Source: Bradyrhizobium sp. Tv2a-2 (GTDB lineage Bacteria > Pseudomonadota > Alphaproteobacteria > Rhizobiales > Xanthobacteraceae). Taken from it: a stretch of DNA of 39,697 nt. Location: NCBI RefSeq assembly GCF_000472425.1, contig NZ_AXAI01000037.1, positions 1 through 39,697 on the forward strand, written 5' to 3'. This document shows, one piece after another, positions 5,513-14,372 of this stretch (its first letter is position 1; each line of letters opens with the position of its first letter). A program made the position numbers and the translations under genes. The notes beneath the pieces were generated by a model that saw nothing but the letters and a program-made list of their open reading frames with translations, had not been told where the DNA came from and did no database searches.

Positions 5513-8416
5513 ATGTCTTTGAACTTGCTCGACGCGGAAAACCTTTCCGCTCCCATCATCCAGTTGCGTCCGGAATCGCTCGCTGCCGTTCCCAGCGAGC
5601 CCGCGATGCAGATCATTCGTCGCAACGGCAAGGTATCCCCGTTCGATTCCGCCAAGATCGGCGTTGCGATGACGAAGGCGTTCCTCGCAGTGGAGGGCAA
5701 CACGGCGGTTTCTTCGCGACGCGTGCATGAGATCGTCGGGCAGTTGACGACCGATGTGGTGGCCGCGCTGATGCGGCGCGCCGGCGAAGGCCGCACGTTC
5801 CACATCGAAGACGTGCAGGACCAGGTCGAACTCGCGCTGATGCGTAGCGAGAATCACAAGGTCGCGCGGGCCTATGTGCTGTATCGCGAGGATCGCGCGC
5901 ACAAGCGCGCGGAGGAAACCGCCGAACAGGCAACAGCCGCCGCGGAATCGACGGTTCACGTCACATTGACCGATGGATCGCGTGTCAGGCTGGACAGCAA
6001 GCGGCTCGAACTCATCATCAATGAGGCCTGCGCCGGCCTCGATGGTGTTTCCGCCGCTCCCGTGCTGGCCGAGACCATCCGAAATCTCTACGACGGCATC
6101 AGCCAGGATGAGCTCGCGCTTGCCTCCATCATGGCGGCACGAACGCTGGTGGAGCAGGAGCCCAACTACGCCTATGTCAGTGCCCGCCTGCTGCTGGACA
6201 AGCTGCGCGGCGAGGTCCTGTCCTATGTCCAGGGCGTGCCGACAAATGCCTCGCAGGCCGACATGGCCACCAGATACGCGGAATATTTTCCGGCCTACGT
6301 CAAGACCGGCATTGCCGCGGAGCTGCTCGACCCAGAACTGGCGCGCTTCGATCTCGGCAGGATCGCCGCCGCGCTGAAACCCGAGCGCGATCTGAAATTT
6401 CAGTTCCTGGGACTGCAGACCCTCTACGATCGTTATTTCCTGCACGTCCGCGGCAAGCGGATTGAGTTGCCGCAGGCCTTTTTCATGCGGGTCGCCATGG
6501 GACTTGCGCTACGCGAGATCGATCGCGAGGCCAAGGCCATCGAGTTCTATGACCTGCTGTCGTCGTTTGATTTCATGGCCTCGACACCGACGCTGTTCAA
6601 CTCGGGCACGCTCCGCCCGCAGCTTTCCTCGTGCTTCCTCACCACCGTCTCCGACGATCTCGACGGCATCTTCAAGTCGATCAAGGATAATGCGCTGCTT
6701 GCCAAATATTCCGGCGGTCTCGGCAACGACTGGACGCCGGTCCGCGGCCTCGGCTCGCACATCAAGGGCACCAATGGCGAGAGCCAGGGCATCATCCCGT
6801 TCCTGAAGGTCGCCAACGACACGGCCATCGCCGTGAACCAGGGCGGCAAGCGCAAGGGCGCCGTCTGCGCCTATCTCGAGACATGGCATGTCGATATCGA
6901 GGAATTCCTGGACCTGCGCAAGAACACCGGCGACGATCGTCGCCGAACCCACGACATGAATACCGCCAATTGGGTGCCGGATCTGTTCATGCAGCGCGTC
7001 GCGCAGGATGCCGAATGGACTCTGTTCTCCCCAGACGAGGCATGCGATCTGCACGATCTGACCGGCAACGCCTTCGCCGACCGTTACGCGTTCTATGAAG
7101 AGAAGGCGGCGCGCGGCGAGTTGCGCGTGTTCAAGAAGGTCCGGGCCACCGACCTGTGGCGACGCATGCTGACCATGCTGTTCGAGACCGGCCATCCCTG
7201 GATCACTTTCAAGGACCCCTGCAACCTGCGCTCGCCGCAGCAGCATGTCGGCGTGGTGCATTCCTCGAACCTGTGCACCGAGATCACCCTGAACACCTCG
7301 GCCGACGAGGTCGCCGTCTGCAACCTCGGCTCGATCAATTTGCTCAGTCACGTCGGCCCGAACGGGCTCGACCTCGACAAATTAAAGCGGACCGTGACGA
7401 TCGCGGTACGGATGCTCGACAATGTCATCGACATCAATTTCTACACCATCCCCGAGGCGCGCCGCTCAAACCTGCGGCATCGCCCCGTAGGCCTCGGCCT
7501 GATGGGTTTCCAGGATGCGCTGCATGCGCAACGGATTCCGATCGCGTCGGATGCGGCCGTTGAATTCGCCGATCGCAGCATGGAAGCCGCGAGCTATCAC
7601 GCCATCGCTGCCTCGTCCGAACTCGCGGCCGAGCGGGGGCGGTATCCCTCCTTCGACGGTTCGCTCTGGTCGAAGGGCATCCTGCCGATCGATTCGATCC
7701 AGATCCTGGCTGACGCTCGGGGCGGCCTCGACATGGATCGCTCGACGACGCTGGATTGGGACGGCCTGCGGAAAAAGGTGATTGCCAGCGGCATACGCAA
7801 TTCCAACGTCATGGCGATCGCGCCGACCGCGACCATTTCCAACATCTGCGGTGTCGCCCAGTCGATCGAGCCGAACTACCAGAACCTCTACGTCAAATCG
7901 AACATGTCGGGCGATTTCACCGTCGTGAACGACTTCCTCGTTCGCGACCTCAAGGCGCGCGGGCTCTGGGACGAGGTCATGGTGTCGGATCTGAAATATT
8001 TCGATGGCAGCGTTGGCCAGATCGACCGCGTGCCTGACGACCTCAAGGCGCTCTATGCGACGGCCTTCGAGATCGACAGCGCGTGGCTGATCGAGGCCGC
8101 CTCACGCCGCCAGAAATGGATCGACCAGGCACAGTCGCTCAACCTGTACATCGCCAATCCCTCGGGCAAGAAGCTCGACGCGCTCTACCGCCTCGCCTGG
8201 AATCGCGGACTCAAGACCACCTATTACCTGCGGTCGCGGTCCGCGACCCATGTCGAGAAATCAACCCTGAAGGGCACCGACGGCAGGCTCAATGCCGTGT
8301 CGGCCACGTCGATGGCGTCGCATGCGCCGATCATTGTGCCGGCGGCTGCCGAGCACGAGATGGAGGGCATCAAGGCCTGCCGGATCGATGATCCCGATTG
8401 CGAAGCCTGCCAGTAA
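5513..8416 (+). CDS. nrdA: Ribonucleoside-diphosphate reductase class Ia, alpha subunit
   Basis: The large subunit reduces NDPs to dNDPs using the radical generated by NrdB, with oxygen but without B12. From the ATG at 5513 the protein is 967 aa. It has an N-terminal ATP-cone (about 32-125), the half-site cysteine in SSCFLTT (Cys374), the catalytic NLCTE motif (Cys588, Glu590), the second half-site cysteine in VAVCNLGSINL (Cys603), and the C-terminal shuttle pair CEAC (Cys963, Cys966). The reading frame stays open upstream into the riboswitch, but that part is untranslated leader; MSLNLLDAEN is the sensible start. nrdB follows 12 nt downstream, forming an operon repressed by cobalamin through the riboswitch. 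Confidence 0.97.
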   Translation: MSLNLLDAENLSAPIIQLRPESLAAVPSEPAMQIIRRNGKVSPFDSAKIGVAMTKAFLAVEGNTAVSSRRVHEIVGQLTTDVVAALMRRAGEGRTFHIEDVQDQVELALMRSENHKVARAYVLYREDRAHKRAEETAEQATAAAESTVHVTLTDGSRVRLDSKRLELIINEACAGLDGVSAAPVLAETIRNLYDGISQDELALASIMAARTLVEQEPNYAYVSARLLLDKLRGEVLSYVQGVPTNASQADMATRYAEYFPAYVKTGIAAELLDPELARFDLGRIAAALKPERDLKFQFLGLQTLYDRYFLHVRGKRIELPQAFFMRVAMGLALREIDREAKAIEFYDLLSSFDFMASTPTLFNSGTLRPQLSSCFLTTVSDDLDGIFKSIKDNALLAKYSGGLGNDWTPVRGLGSHIKGTNGESQGIIPFLKVANDTAIAVNQGGKRKGAVCAYLETWHVDIEEFLDLRKNTGDDRRRTHDMNTANWVPDLFMQRVAQDAEWTLFSPDEACDLHDLTGNAFADRYAFYEEKAARGELRVFKKVRATDLWRRMLTMLFETGHPWITFKDPCNLRSPQQHVGVVHSSNLCTEITLNTSADEVAVCNLGSINLLSHVGPNGLDLDKLKRTVTIAVRMLDNVIDINFYTIPEARRSNLRHRPVGLGLMGFQDALHAQRIPIASDAAVEFADRSMEAASYHAIAASSELAAERGRYPSFDGSLWSKGILPIDSIQILADARGGLDMDRSTTLDWDGLRKKVIASGIRNSNVMAIAPTATISNICGVAQSIEPNYQNLYVKSNMSGDFTVVNDFLVRDLKARGLWDEVMVSDLKYFDGSVGQIDRVPDDLKALYATAFEIDSAWLIEAASRRQKWIDQAQSLNLYIANPSGKKLDALYRLAWNRGLKTTYYLRSRSATHVEKSTLKGTDGRLNAVSATSMASHAPIIVPAAAEHEMEGIKACRIDDPDCEACQ

Positions 8417-8428
8417 GGAGAACGAGAT

Positions 8429-9574
8429 ATGCTCGACTGGTCAGACACCGAACCCACGGCCGCGCCTGCGATCCCCGTTACGGCATTGCGCCCGGCCGTC
8501 CAACTGAAGCTTGAGCCGGTCGACCAGACCGGCCTCGGCTCTATTGATCGCTCCGGCGGCCGCGTCTCGGTCGACGAAAAGCGCATGATCAATTGCCGCG
8601 CCGACGTGAACCAGCTCCTTCCGCTCAAGTACAAATGGGCCTGGGAGAAATACCTCTCCGGCTGCAACAATCACTGGATGCCGACCGAAGTTTCGATGCA
8701 GGCCGATATCGCGCTGTGGAAATCACGCGATGGCCTCACCGAGGACGAGCGGCGCGCGATCAAGCGCAATCTCGGCTTTTTCGCCGCATCGGAATCGCTG
8801 GTCGCCAACAACATCGTGCTGGCGATCTACCGCCATCTCACCAATCCGGAATGTCGGCAATATCTGCTGCGGCAGGCTTTCGAGGAGGCGGTGCACACCC
8901 ATACCTTCCAGTACATCGTTGAAAGTCTCGGCCTCGACGAGGGCGAACTGTTCAATATGTATCGCGAGGTGCCCTCGATCACCGACAAGGCGGCATGGGC
9001 GATCAAGCACACCCAGCATCTCGACGATCCCGATTTCAAGACCGGCACGCCGGCCGCGGACCAGGCTTTCCTCCGTGACCTTGTTGCCTTCTATGTCATC
9101 TTCGAGGGCATGTGGTTCTACACCGGCTTTGCGCAGATCCTCTCGCTCGGCCGCCGCAACAAGATGGTCGGGATCGCGGAGCAGTATCAGTACATCCTGC
9201 GCGATGAAAGCATTCATCTGAACTTCGGAATCGACGTGATCAATCAGATCAAGATCGAGAACCCGCATCTGTGGACGCCGGTATTCCAGGATCAGGTTCG
9301 CGGTATGATCCGCGAGGCGGCAGAGCTCGAGGCGGCCTATGGCCGCGATACGATGCCGCGCGGCTTCCTTGGGCTGAATGCCGCACTTTGCGAGCAGTAC
9401 ATGTGCTTCATTGCCAATCGCCGCTGCGCGCAGATCGGCCTGACGCCTGTCTTCGCGGAGGCGGAGAACCCGTTCCCATGGATGTCTGAAACGATGGATC
9501 TCAAGAAGGAAAAGAACTTCTTCGAGACCCGCGTGATCGAGTATCAGAACGGCGGGGCACTGAGATGGGATTAA
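8429..9574 (+). CDS. nrdB: Ribonucleoside-diphosphate reductase class Ia, beta subunit
   Basis: The small subunit carries the di-iron centre and tyrosyl radical that activates NrdA. The 381-aa protein shows the ferritin-like ligand motifs: a glutamate in ASESLVANNIV, EEAVHTHTF (E-x2-H), and DESIHLNFGIDV (E-x2-H). A good ribosome-binding site AAGGAG lies about 9 nt before the ATG. It is co-transcribed with nrdA and so shares the cobalamin riboswitch. The N-terminal 50 residues are proline- and alanine-rich and variable, as in other alphaproteobacterial NrdB proteins. A palindrome at 9626-9652 lies between it and the convergent metE. Confidence 0.96.
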   Translation: MLDWSDTEPTAAPAIPVTALRPAVQLKLEPVDQTGLGSIDRSGGRVSVDEKRMINCRADVNQLLPLKYKWAWEKYLSGCNNHWMPTEVSMQADIALWKSRDGLTEDERRAIKRNLGFFAASESLVANNIVLAIYRHLTNPECRQYLLRQAFEEAVHTHTFQYIVESLGLDEGELFNMYREVPSITDKAAWAIKHTQHLDDPDFKTGTPAADQAFLRDLVAFYVIFEGMWFYTGFAQILSLGRRNKMVGIAEQYQYILRDESIHLNFGIDVINQIKIENPHLWTPVFQDQVRGMIREAAELEAAYGRDTMPRGFLGLNAALCEQYMCFIANRRCAQIGLTPVFAEAENPFPWMSETMDLKKEKNFFETRVIEYQNGGALRWD

Positions 9575-9625
9575 GCACGATCCCGTGGAGCCCGGCTTGG
9601 GGTTTCCGCACCGGCTACGCCAATC

Positions 9626-9652
9626 GGTCCAGCGCGAAATTCGCGCTGGACC
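9626..9652. terminator. Palindrome between convergent nrdB and metE
   Basis: GGTCCAGCGCGAA and TTCGCGCTGGACC form a perfect 13-bp inverted repeat around one A. As RNA it would give a strong hairpin (at least 10 bp) on either strand. No T-run follows on either side, so it is either a bidirectional, rho-assisted terminator or mRNA-stabilising structure, or a member of a dispersed palindromic repeat family. Its position 52 nt past nrdB and 175 nt past metE fits transcription termination. Confidence 0.5.
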
Positions 9653-9826
9653 GGAATCCCATCACCACTTCGCCGAGGTCGGGAGTTCGGACCTCTGGGC
9701 GGCGAGCCGTGATAGGCCGGATTGGAAGACCGTGCGGAGCACAATTCTTAGCCTCGGGCACGCGGATAATAGCGCTTGCAAGGCGATACCGCTGGTCGGG
9801 AACTGCATCCGCGAGCACCATAGGCA

Positions 9827-12160
9827 TCAGGATAGCGCTCGCAACTCGCGCGCGGCTGCAACCATGTTGACGAGGGCGGGGCGAACCTCCTCCCACCTCC
9901 TGGTTTTCAAGCCACAATCAGGATTAATCCAGAGCTGCGGATCGGATAGCCGCTGCCGGGCCAGTGTGATGAGGCCCTTCATCTCGGCCGTCTCCGGGAC
10001 GCGTGGCGAATGGATGTCGTAGACACCGGGCCCGATCTGATTTGGGTATTTGTAGCTGGTGAAGGCATCGAGTAACTCCATCTTCGACCGAGACGTCTCG
10101 ATCGAGATGACGTCGGCATCCATCGCAGCGATCGCATCGACAATGTCGTTGAACTCGGAATAGCACATGTGAGTGTGGATTTGCGTTGCGTCGCCGACAC
10201 ATGACGAGCAGATGCGGAAGCTGTCTACCGCCCAGTCGAGATAGGTCTTCCACTGCGATTTGCGCAGCGGCAGGCCCTCGCGCAACGCGGCTTCGTCGAT
10301 CTGGATCATGGTCGCACCGGCTTTCTCGAGATCGAGCACCTCGTCTCGGATCGCGAGCGCTATTTGACGGCACGCCTCGCTTCGCGGAATGTCGTTGCGC
10401 ACGAAAGACCAGTTCAATATCGTCACCGGCCCGGTTAGCATCGCCTTCATCGGCCTTTCCGTCAGCGATTGCGCGTAGCGCCACCAATCGAGAGTCATCG
10501 GCCTTGGTCGGGAGACATCCCCGAACAGAATCGGTGGCCGTACGTAGCGCGAGCCGTACGACTGAACCCAGCCGTGTTTGGTGAAAGCAAAGCCAGAGAT
10601 TTGCTCGCCGAAATATTGCACCATGTCATTGCGCTCGAACTCGCCGTGCACCAGCACGTCCAGCCCAATGTCCTCCTGCCAGCGCACCGCGCGCGCCGTC
10701 TCCTCTTTCAGGAACTGCTCGTACTTCGCATCACTCAGCGTGCCGTTTGTATGGGCAGCGCGAGCGCTACGAACTTCCGCTGTCTGCGGGAACGACCCGA
10801 TTGTGGTGGTCGGAAATACCGGTAGTGCGAACCGGGCCCTCTGGACTTCTGCTCGCTTGGTGAACGCGTTGTTGCGACGACGCATGCCATCGTCCATCGC
10901 TGCCATTCGCCGGGCGACATCCGCATTGTGAATTTTGGGTGAGGTTTCGCGAGCAACCGCTGCTGCCTCCGAAACCGCGAGCGCATCATGCACGCCGGCG
11001 TAATCCCCGCCGAGCGCTCGGCCCAGTGTCACCAACTCCTTGATCTTCTGCACCGAGAAAGCCAGCCAGCTCTTAACGTCGGAATCAAGATCGGTCTCGA
11101 GCTCAAGATCAATGGGAACATGAAGGAGCGAGCACGATGGCGCAATCTGAACCCGGTCGCTGCCCAGTTTTGCAACCGCGGGAGCCAACCGCTCGAGCAG
11201 CGCCGAAAGATTCGAGCGCCATACATTGCGACCATCAACGACGCCGAGGGAGAGTACGAGTTCCTTGGGAGCCCTCATCAGGATCGCGTTCAGCTGATCT
11301 GAACCGCAAACCAGGTCAACGTGAAGCCCTGCAACCGGCAGTGCCAGGACGGTCTCCAGATTGTCGCCGATTGCACCAAAATAGGTCGTCAACATGATCT
11401 TCAAGGCAGGGATGTCCTTGGACAATCGGGCATAAGTCCGACGAAGCGCATCCCGGGAGGCATGATCGAGGTCCTGAACCAGGCAAGGCTCATCGAGCTG
11501 AACCCACTCAGCGCCCAGCGTGGAAAGTTCGCGAAGAATATCGGTATAAACCGGCAACAGCCGATCAAGCAGCGACAGCGGATTGAATGCCGGATCGGCG
11601 CTCTTCCCGAGCTTCAGGAATGTGACCGGCCCAACCAGCACCGGCCGCGTGTGGTAACCCAGGCTTTTCGCCTCTTGATATTCGTCGATCGGCTTGCGAG
11701 AGGACAGCCGGAACGTCTGATCCTTGTGGAATTCAGGTACCATGTAGTGATAGTTCGTGTCGAACCACTTGGTCATCTCCTGGGCTGGCGCACCAGCTCC
11801 CTGTTGGGCGTGACCGCTCCTCCCGTCATGGCACTTGCCTTGCTCGCCACGAGCCATGGCGAAATACGTCTTGAGCGATACCGGACCTGCGGTCCAGTCG
11901 TAAGTGTCTGGAACGGCACCAACCATCACACTGGTATCGAGCACTTGGTCGTAGAGCGAGAAATCATTCGACGGAATGATTGTAGCTCCCAGTGATTTTT
12001 GCCGCGCCCAGTTCGCGGCGCGAAGCCCGGCCGCCGCCTCAAGAAGCTGGTCTTCGTTGGATTTTCCGGCCCAATAGCTCTCAAGCGCGAATTTGAGCTC
12101 GCGGCGGGGACCCATGCGCGGCAAGCCGAGTGTGGCGACGGGAAGTGAGACAAGAGACAT
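9827..12160 (-). CDS. metE: Cobalamin-independent methionine synthase
   Basis: MetE transfers the methyl group of 5-methyltetrahydropteroyl-glutamate to homocysteine without B12. The 777-aa protein has the usual two-barrel layout: an N-terminal half starting LPVATLGLPRMGPRRELKFA and a C-terminal catalytic half opening FPTTTIGSFPQTAEVR. Zinc-ligand motifs are HTHMCYSEF and NPDCGLKTRRW. A Gly/Gln-rich loop, ARGEQGKCHDGRSG, near residue 105 may be a variable insertion. It faces nrdAB and is preceded by its own cobalamin riboswitch, so it should be expressed only when cobalamin is short. The start at 12160 (MSLVSLPV) is 60-70 nt past the riboswitch. Confidence 0.97.
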   Translation of the reverse strand: MSLVSLPVATLGLPRMGPRRELKFALESYWAGKSNEDQLLEAAAGLRAANWARQKSLGATIIPSNDFSLYDQVLDTSVMVGAVPDTYDWTAGPVSLKTYFAMARGEQGKCHDGRSGHAQQGAGAPAQEMTKWFDTNYHYMVPEFHKDQTFRLSSRKPIDEYQEAKSLGYHTRPVLVGPVTFLKLGKSADPAFNPLSLLDRLLPVYTDILRELSTLGAEWVQLDEPCLVQDLDHASRDALRRTYARLSKDIPALKIMLTTYFGAIGDNLETVLALPVAGLHVDLVCGSDQLNAILMRAPKELVLSLGVVDGRNVWRSNLSALLERLAPAVAKLGSDRVQIAPSCSLLHVPIDLELETDLDSDVKSWLAFSVQKIKELVTLGRALGGDYAGVHDALAVSEAAAVARETSPKIHNADVARRMAAMDDGMRRRNNAFTKRAEVQRARFALPVFPTTTIGSFPQTAEVRSARAAHTNGTLSDAKYEQFLKEETARAVRWQEDIGLDVLVHGEFERNDMVQYFGEQISGFAFTKHGWVQSYGSRYVRPPILFGDVSRPRPMTLDWWRYAQSLTERPMKAMLTGPVTILNWSFVRNDIPRSEACRQIALAIRDEVLDLEKAGATMIQIDEAALREGLPLRKSQWKTYLDWAVDSFRICSSCVGDATQIHTHMCYSEFNDIVDAIAAMDADVISIETSRSKMELLDAFTSYKYPNQIGPGVYDIHSPRVPETAEMKGLITLARQRLSDPQLWINPDCGLKTRRWEEVRPALVNMVAAARELRALS

Positions 12161-12224
12161 AGCTTCAACCCCTTCGTTGGGGCAAAGGCCATGGCGGACG
12201 CGTGCAGGGAGGTCGCGGGAGCGA

Positions 12225-12430
12225 CGGCTGCTCGGCGCACCACCGGGACACCCCGCCCGTGGACGATATGTTGTCGGGGCAGGTCTCCTGGCTCGCGGGT
12301 CGCTGCTGCTGTCCGGCCTTCCCGAAGCCGCAGTGGCTTCAGTGACTCATGTTGGACAGCAGCTCGCCGCTTACAGTTGCGGGGGCAGCGCCGGCGTCAC
12401 ACCGGCTTCCCTCTTAGCTCCAAGTCAACG
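12225..12430 (-). ncRNA. Cobalamin riboswitch upstream of metE
   Basis: Read on the minus strand: TAAGAGGGAAGCCGGTGTGA, GCCGGCGCTGCCCCCGCAAC plus TGTAAGC, GGGAAGGCC, and the B12 box AGCCAGGAGACCTGCC at 12294-12279. All expected blocks of the AdoCbl/B12 element are present. After the B12 box the segment 12265-12243 is identical over 23 nt to the one following the nrdA riboswitch. It should repress metE when cobalamin is available so that the B12-dependent enzyme, presumably elsewhere, is used. Confidence 0.95.
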
Positions 12431-12844
12431 GGACTCGGAGAACCTCGACAACGCTTTTTATCGGGATCGAGAGCCGTTCGTCAATGGCTTGAGCACTATC
12501 AAAGCCCACGCGGAAGGGCGACCGCACAATAGAAGTGTGAAGCGCGTCATCATCGTGCGCGCAGTTAGCGACGAGATCTTCCTGGCCAACATCGTCGGAC
12601 ATCGGCCTGCAAACTTGCATGAAACGGGCAACCTCCGCTTGGGTGAACGCAGTCTTGGACGCGGACATCCAGCATGGAAGATGTTCAGGTCTGGGGCAGA
12701 GCGTGCTTCTTGATAATTGAACAATTCGCATTTCGGAGCACCTATCAGATCTTGGGGTTCGTAAAGAGCGGTTCATCCTTGAAAGGGTGCCGGTTTCACC
12801 AGATCGTGGACTTGCAAGTCCCGCGGCAATCGAGGAAGGCGATC
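12431..12844. other. Upstream region of metE without a clear gene
   Basis: A minus-strand frame from 12671 begins MSASKTAFTQAEVARFMQ. The start is reminiscent of small rhizobial proteins with an FTQADV-like N-terminus, but it soon loses resemblance and continues into the riboswitch region. I do not call it a gene. The metE promoter must lie here, but no clear -35/-10 pair was seen. Confidence 0.3.
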
Positions 12845-13058
12845 ATGGCAATCCACATCGTGTTGGATCACACTGGTGACAGTCGCCAACGGTTTGACCC
12901 GAATGACGCTGGCGAAGGCGGAGCAGCGCTTCTGCGAGCTGACGAGATCGGGATTCATCGCCGCTGTTCGGACCTCTCCGGGTCAGGTCGCCCGGATCCA
13001 AACATTCGACCCGAACGCGGAAGAAACTGTATTTTTTCCCAGGCTGATCGGCGGTTGA
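12845..13058 (+). pseudogene. Frameshifted small conserved hypothetical gene
   Basis: The start is good: GAGGAAGG lies just upstream of the ATG, giving MAIHIVLDHTGDSRQRFDPN. The conserved continuation is in the next frame: LAKAEQRFCELTRSGFIAAV and FDPNAEETVFFPRLIGG, then stop. Joining the two frames near 12905 restores a protein of about 70 aa of a type common in rhizobia, with the pattern HIVLDHxGDxRxxFDP...EETxFxPxLxGG. A single-base indel near 12900-12910 explains the break; it could be real decay or a sequencing error. The function is unknown. Confidence 0.65.
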
Positions 13059-13139
13059 CCGGCAGGCCTTATGCTGTGGCCAACGCGATCTCGGGCTAGC
13101 GAACGCTCGCGCAGAGGAGCTGTAAGAGCTCTCTTCATT

Positions 13140-13523
13140 GTACACGGCGCGAACCAAACAGCGGAGGGCCGGGCGCTACAGCTATTGCGGCATTGACTGT
13201 CCCCGATCCAACGGGCGCAGTTCGTGCGAAAGGGCTATTTCGAGGTCGTCGGCGGTGAAACGGGCAATCGGTACAGGATCCATGTGGGCACAATGTCGAA
13301 CGTCTTCGAGATCAATCACAAAGGTCGTCCGGTCAAAGTATTATGTTTCCGAACAGCAGGCGACCTGCCGATCGGAGACGTTATGCTCGCCCAGAAGATT
13401 GCGCTGGAGAGCTGCGAGAGCAGTGCCCGCTCCGTGGCGGGGAAATTCGAGCCGAGTGCCTCTATGCTACGGCGAGATTGTTTTGGCGGGTTAGTGGACA
13501 GAGCAGTTCGACGGCATCGTTGA
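13140..13523 (+). pseudogene. Small conserved hypothetical gene with in-frame TGA
   Basis: One frame encodes AEGRALQLLRH, a TGA at 13194-13196, then LSPIQRAQFVRKGYFEVVGG, YRIHVGTMSNVFEINHKG, and DLPIGDVMLAQKIALES. The parts on both sides of the TGA fit one family of rhizobial small proteins (an LLRxxLSPxQRxQF head followed by a GYFEV...YRI...DVMLAQKIALE core), so the stop interrupts a gene of about 110 codons. Restart at the GTG at 13224 could still give a 99-aa product. It is probably the partner of the broken gene at 12845-13058, both being remnants of one operon. The function is unknown. Confidence 0.55.
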
Positions 13524-13621
13524 GGGGTTAACGTGCCCGAAGTATGAATGCTCTGACGTCGCCATGGCGCAAGTTGGACCGCGGGGCTGGTCTCGCGCTC
13601 CTGGATGCTGGGGCCGACTGG

Positions 13622-13661
13622 ATTTTGAGAAATCGATGAGTATTTTGAGAAAATGATGAGT
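13622..13661. repeat. Two tandem 20-bp repeats
   Basis: ATTTTGAGAAATCGATGAGT is followed immediately by ATTTTGAGAAAATGATGAGT (18 of 20 identical). The run is AT-rich compared with its surroundings. Short tandem repeats of this kind occur inside the ends of IS21-type insertion sequences, where transposase binds. No transposase gene is visible beside it, so this may be a leftover end or a regulator-binding array. Confidence 0.6.
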
Positions 13662-14171
13662 AGGGTGTCGGCGACTCGGATCTGTCGGCGGCTGCGCAAC
13701 AAAGATGGCCCGCGCGCCGAGAGAGCAGGACGCGGCAACACGCCAATCGACCCGCGAGGGAAGAGCCGCCTCGAAACGACGCCAGAACGCGGACAAGACG
13801 GTGAGCCTATAGCGGAGGATGGACAACAATTCCTTTTTTCACCTCGGCCATGCCAACGATGGGACCAATTGGATCAAAGGAACCTGAGGATCCTGCCGTT
13901 CACGATAACTCGTCTGGCAGCTTCCGCCCCTGGGATTACTTGCAGGTGAGATGCTTGCGAAGCAGGTCATCACAATGCCTGTAGACTGCGCGTGACGCTC
14001 TCTCGATGCGGACTTGCCTTGTCCGGCTCGGTGCAACGAATGAGAGCATTATTTGGGAAAGCTGCCGCTCATGTGCCGCAGGATCGTCCATTCTTCTCTG
14101 CGTCGAGCGCTCGGGAAGCGCTGTCTCCACCAGGTGCAGGCTGCACCTGATGCTCCACTTTGCAGCTGGCG
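13662..14171. other. Gene-poor stretch
   Basis: No supportable gene or RNA was found. Minus-strand frames are open in places but show no family motif, and nothing resembles a transposase near the tandem repeat at 13622-13661. Confidence 0.35.
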
Positions 14172-14372
14172 TCATCGCCACATCGTCGGCGCGGTAGCGA
14201 GAGCGGCCTTGCCGATCCGTTTCAAGTTCTCGATTGAGCTTTCGCCGCGAGTGGCGGCCTCGAGGATCTTGGAGGCCACATGCGCACGGACGCCAGTTTC
14301 GTACTGAGGGAGATCTTCGCAGACTTCGTTCAGGATTGCACGCAACAGCGCAATCATTTCGGGATCGAACAT
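14172..14372 (-). CDS. Small conserved hypothetical protein (66 aa)
   Basis: From the ATG at 14372 the protein reads MFDPEMIALLRAILNEVCED, then LPQYETGVRAHVASKILEAA, then a helical tail. It resembles a family of short, helical rhizobial proteins that start MFDPE/MFxPExxAxLRxxLDEV and include xVAxxILxAAxxGE. GGAG lies about 7 nt upstream of the ATG, supporting this start over longer upstream extensions, which look non-coding. The function is unknown; the gene stands alone. Confidence 0.6.
   Translation of the reverse strand: MFDPEMIALLRAILNEVCEDLPQYETGVRAHVASKILEAATRGESSIENLKRIGKAALATAPTMWR

Noticed and set aside
5507..6445. Long minus-strand frames inside nrdA (also 6509-7351)
   Set aside because: They are antisense to a highly conserved gene with all catalytic residues; codon-position shadow only.
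12458..12776. Minus-strand ORFs starting MSASKTAFTQAEVARF upstream of metE
   Set aside because: The first residues resemble small rhizobial proteins, but the rest does not, and the frame runs into the riboswitch; not enough to call a gene.
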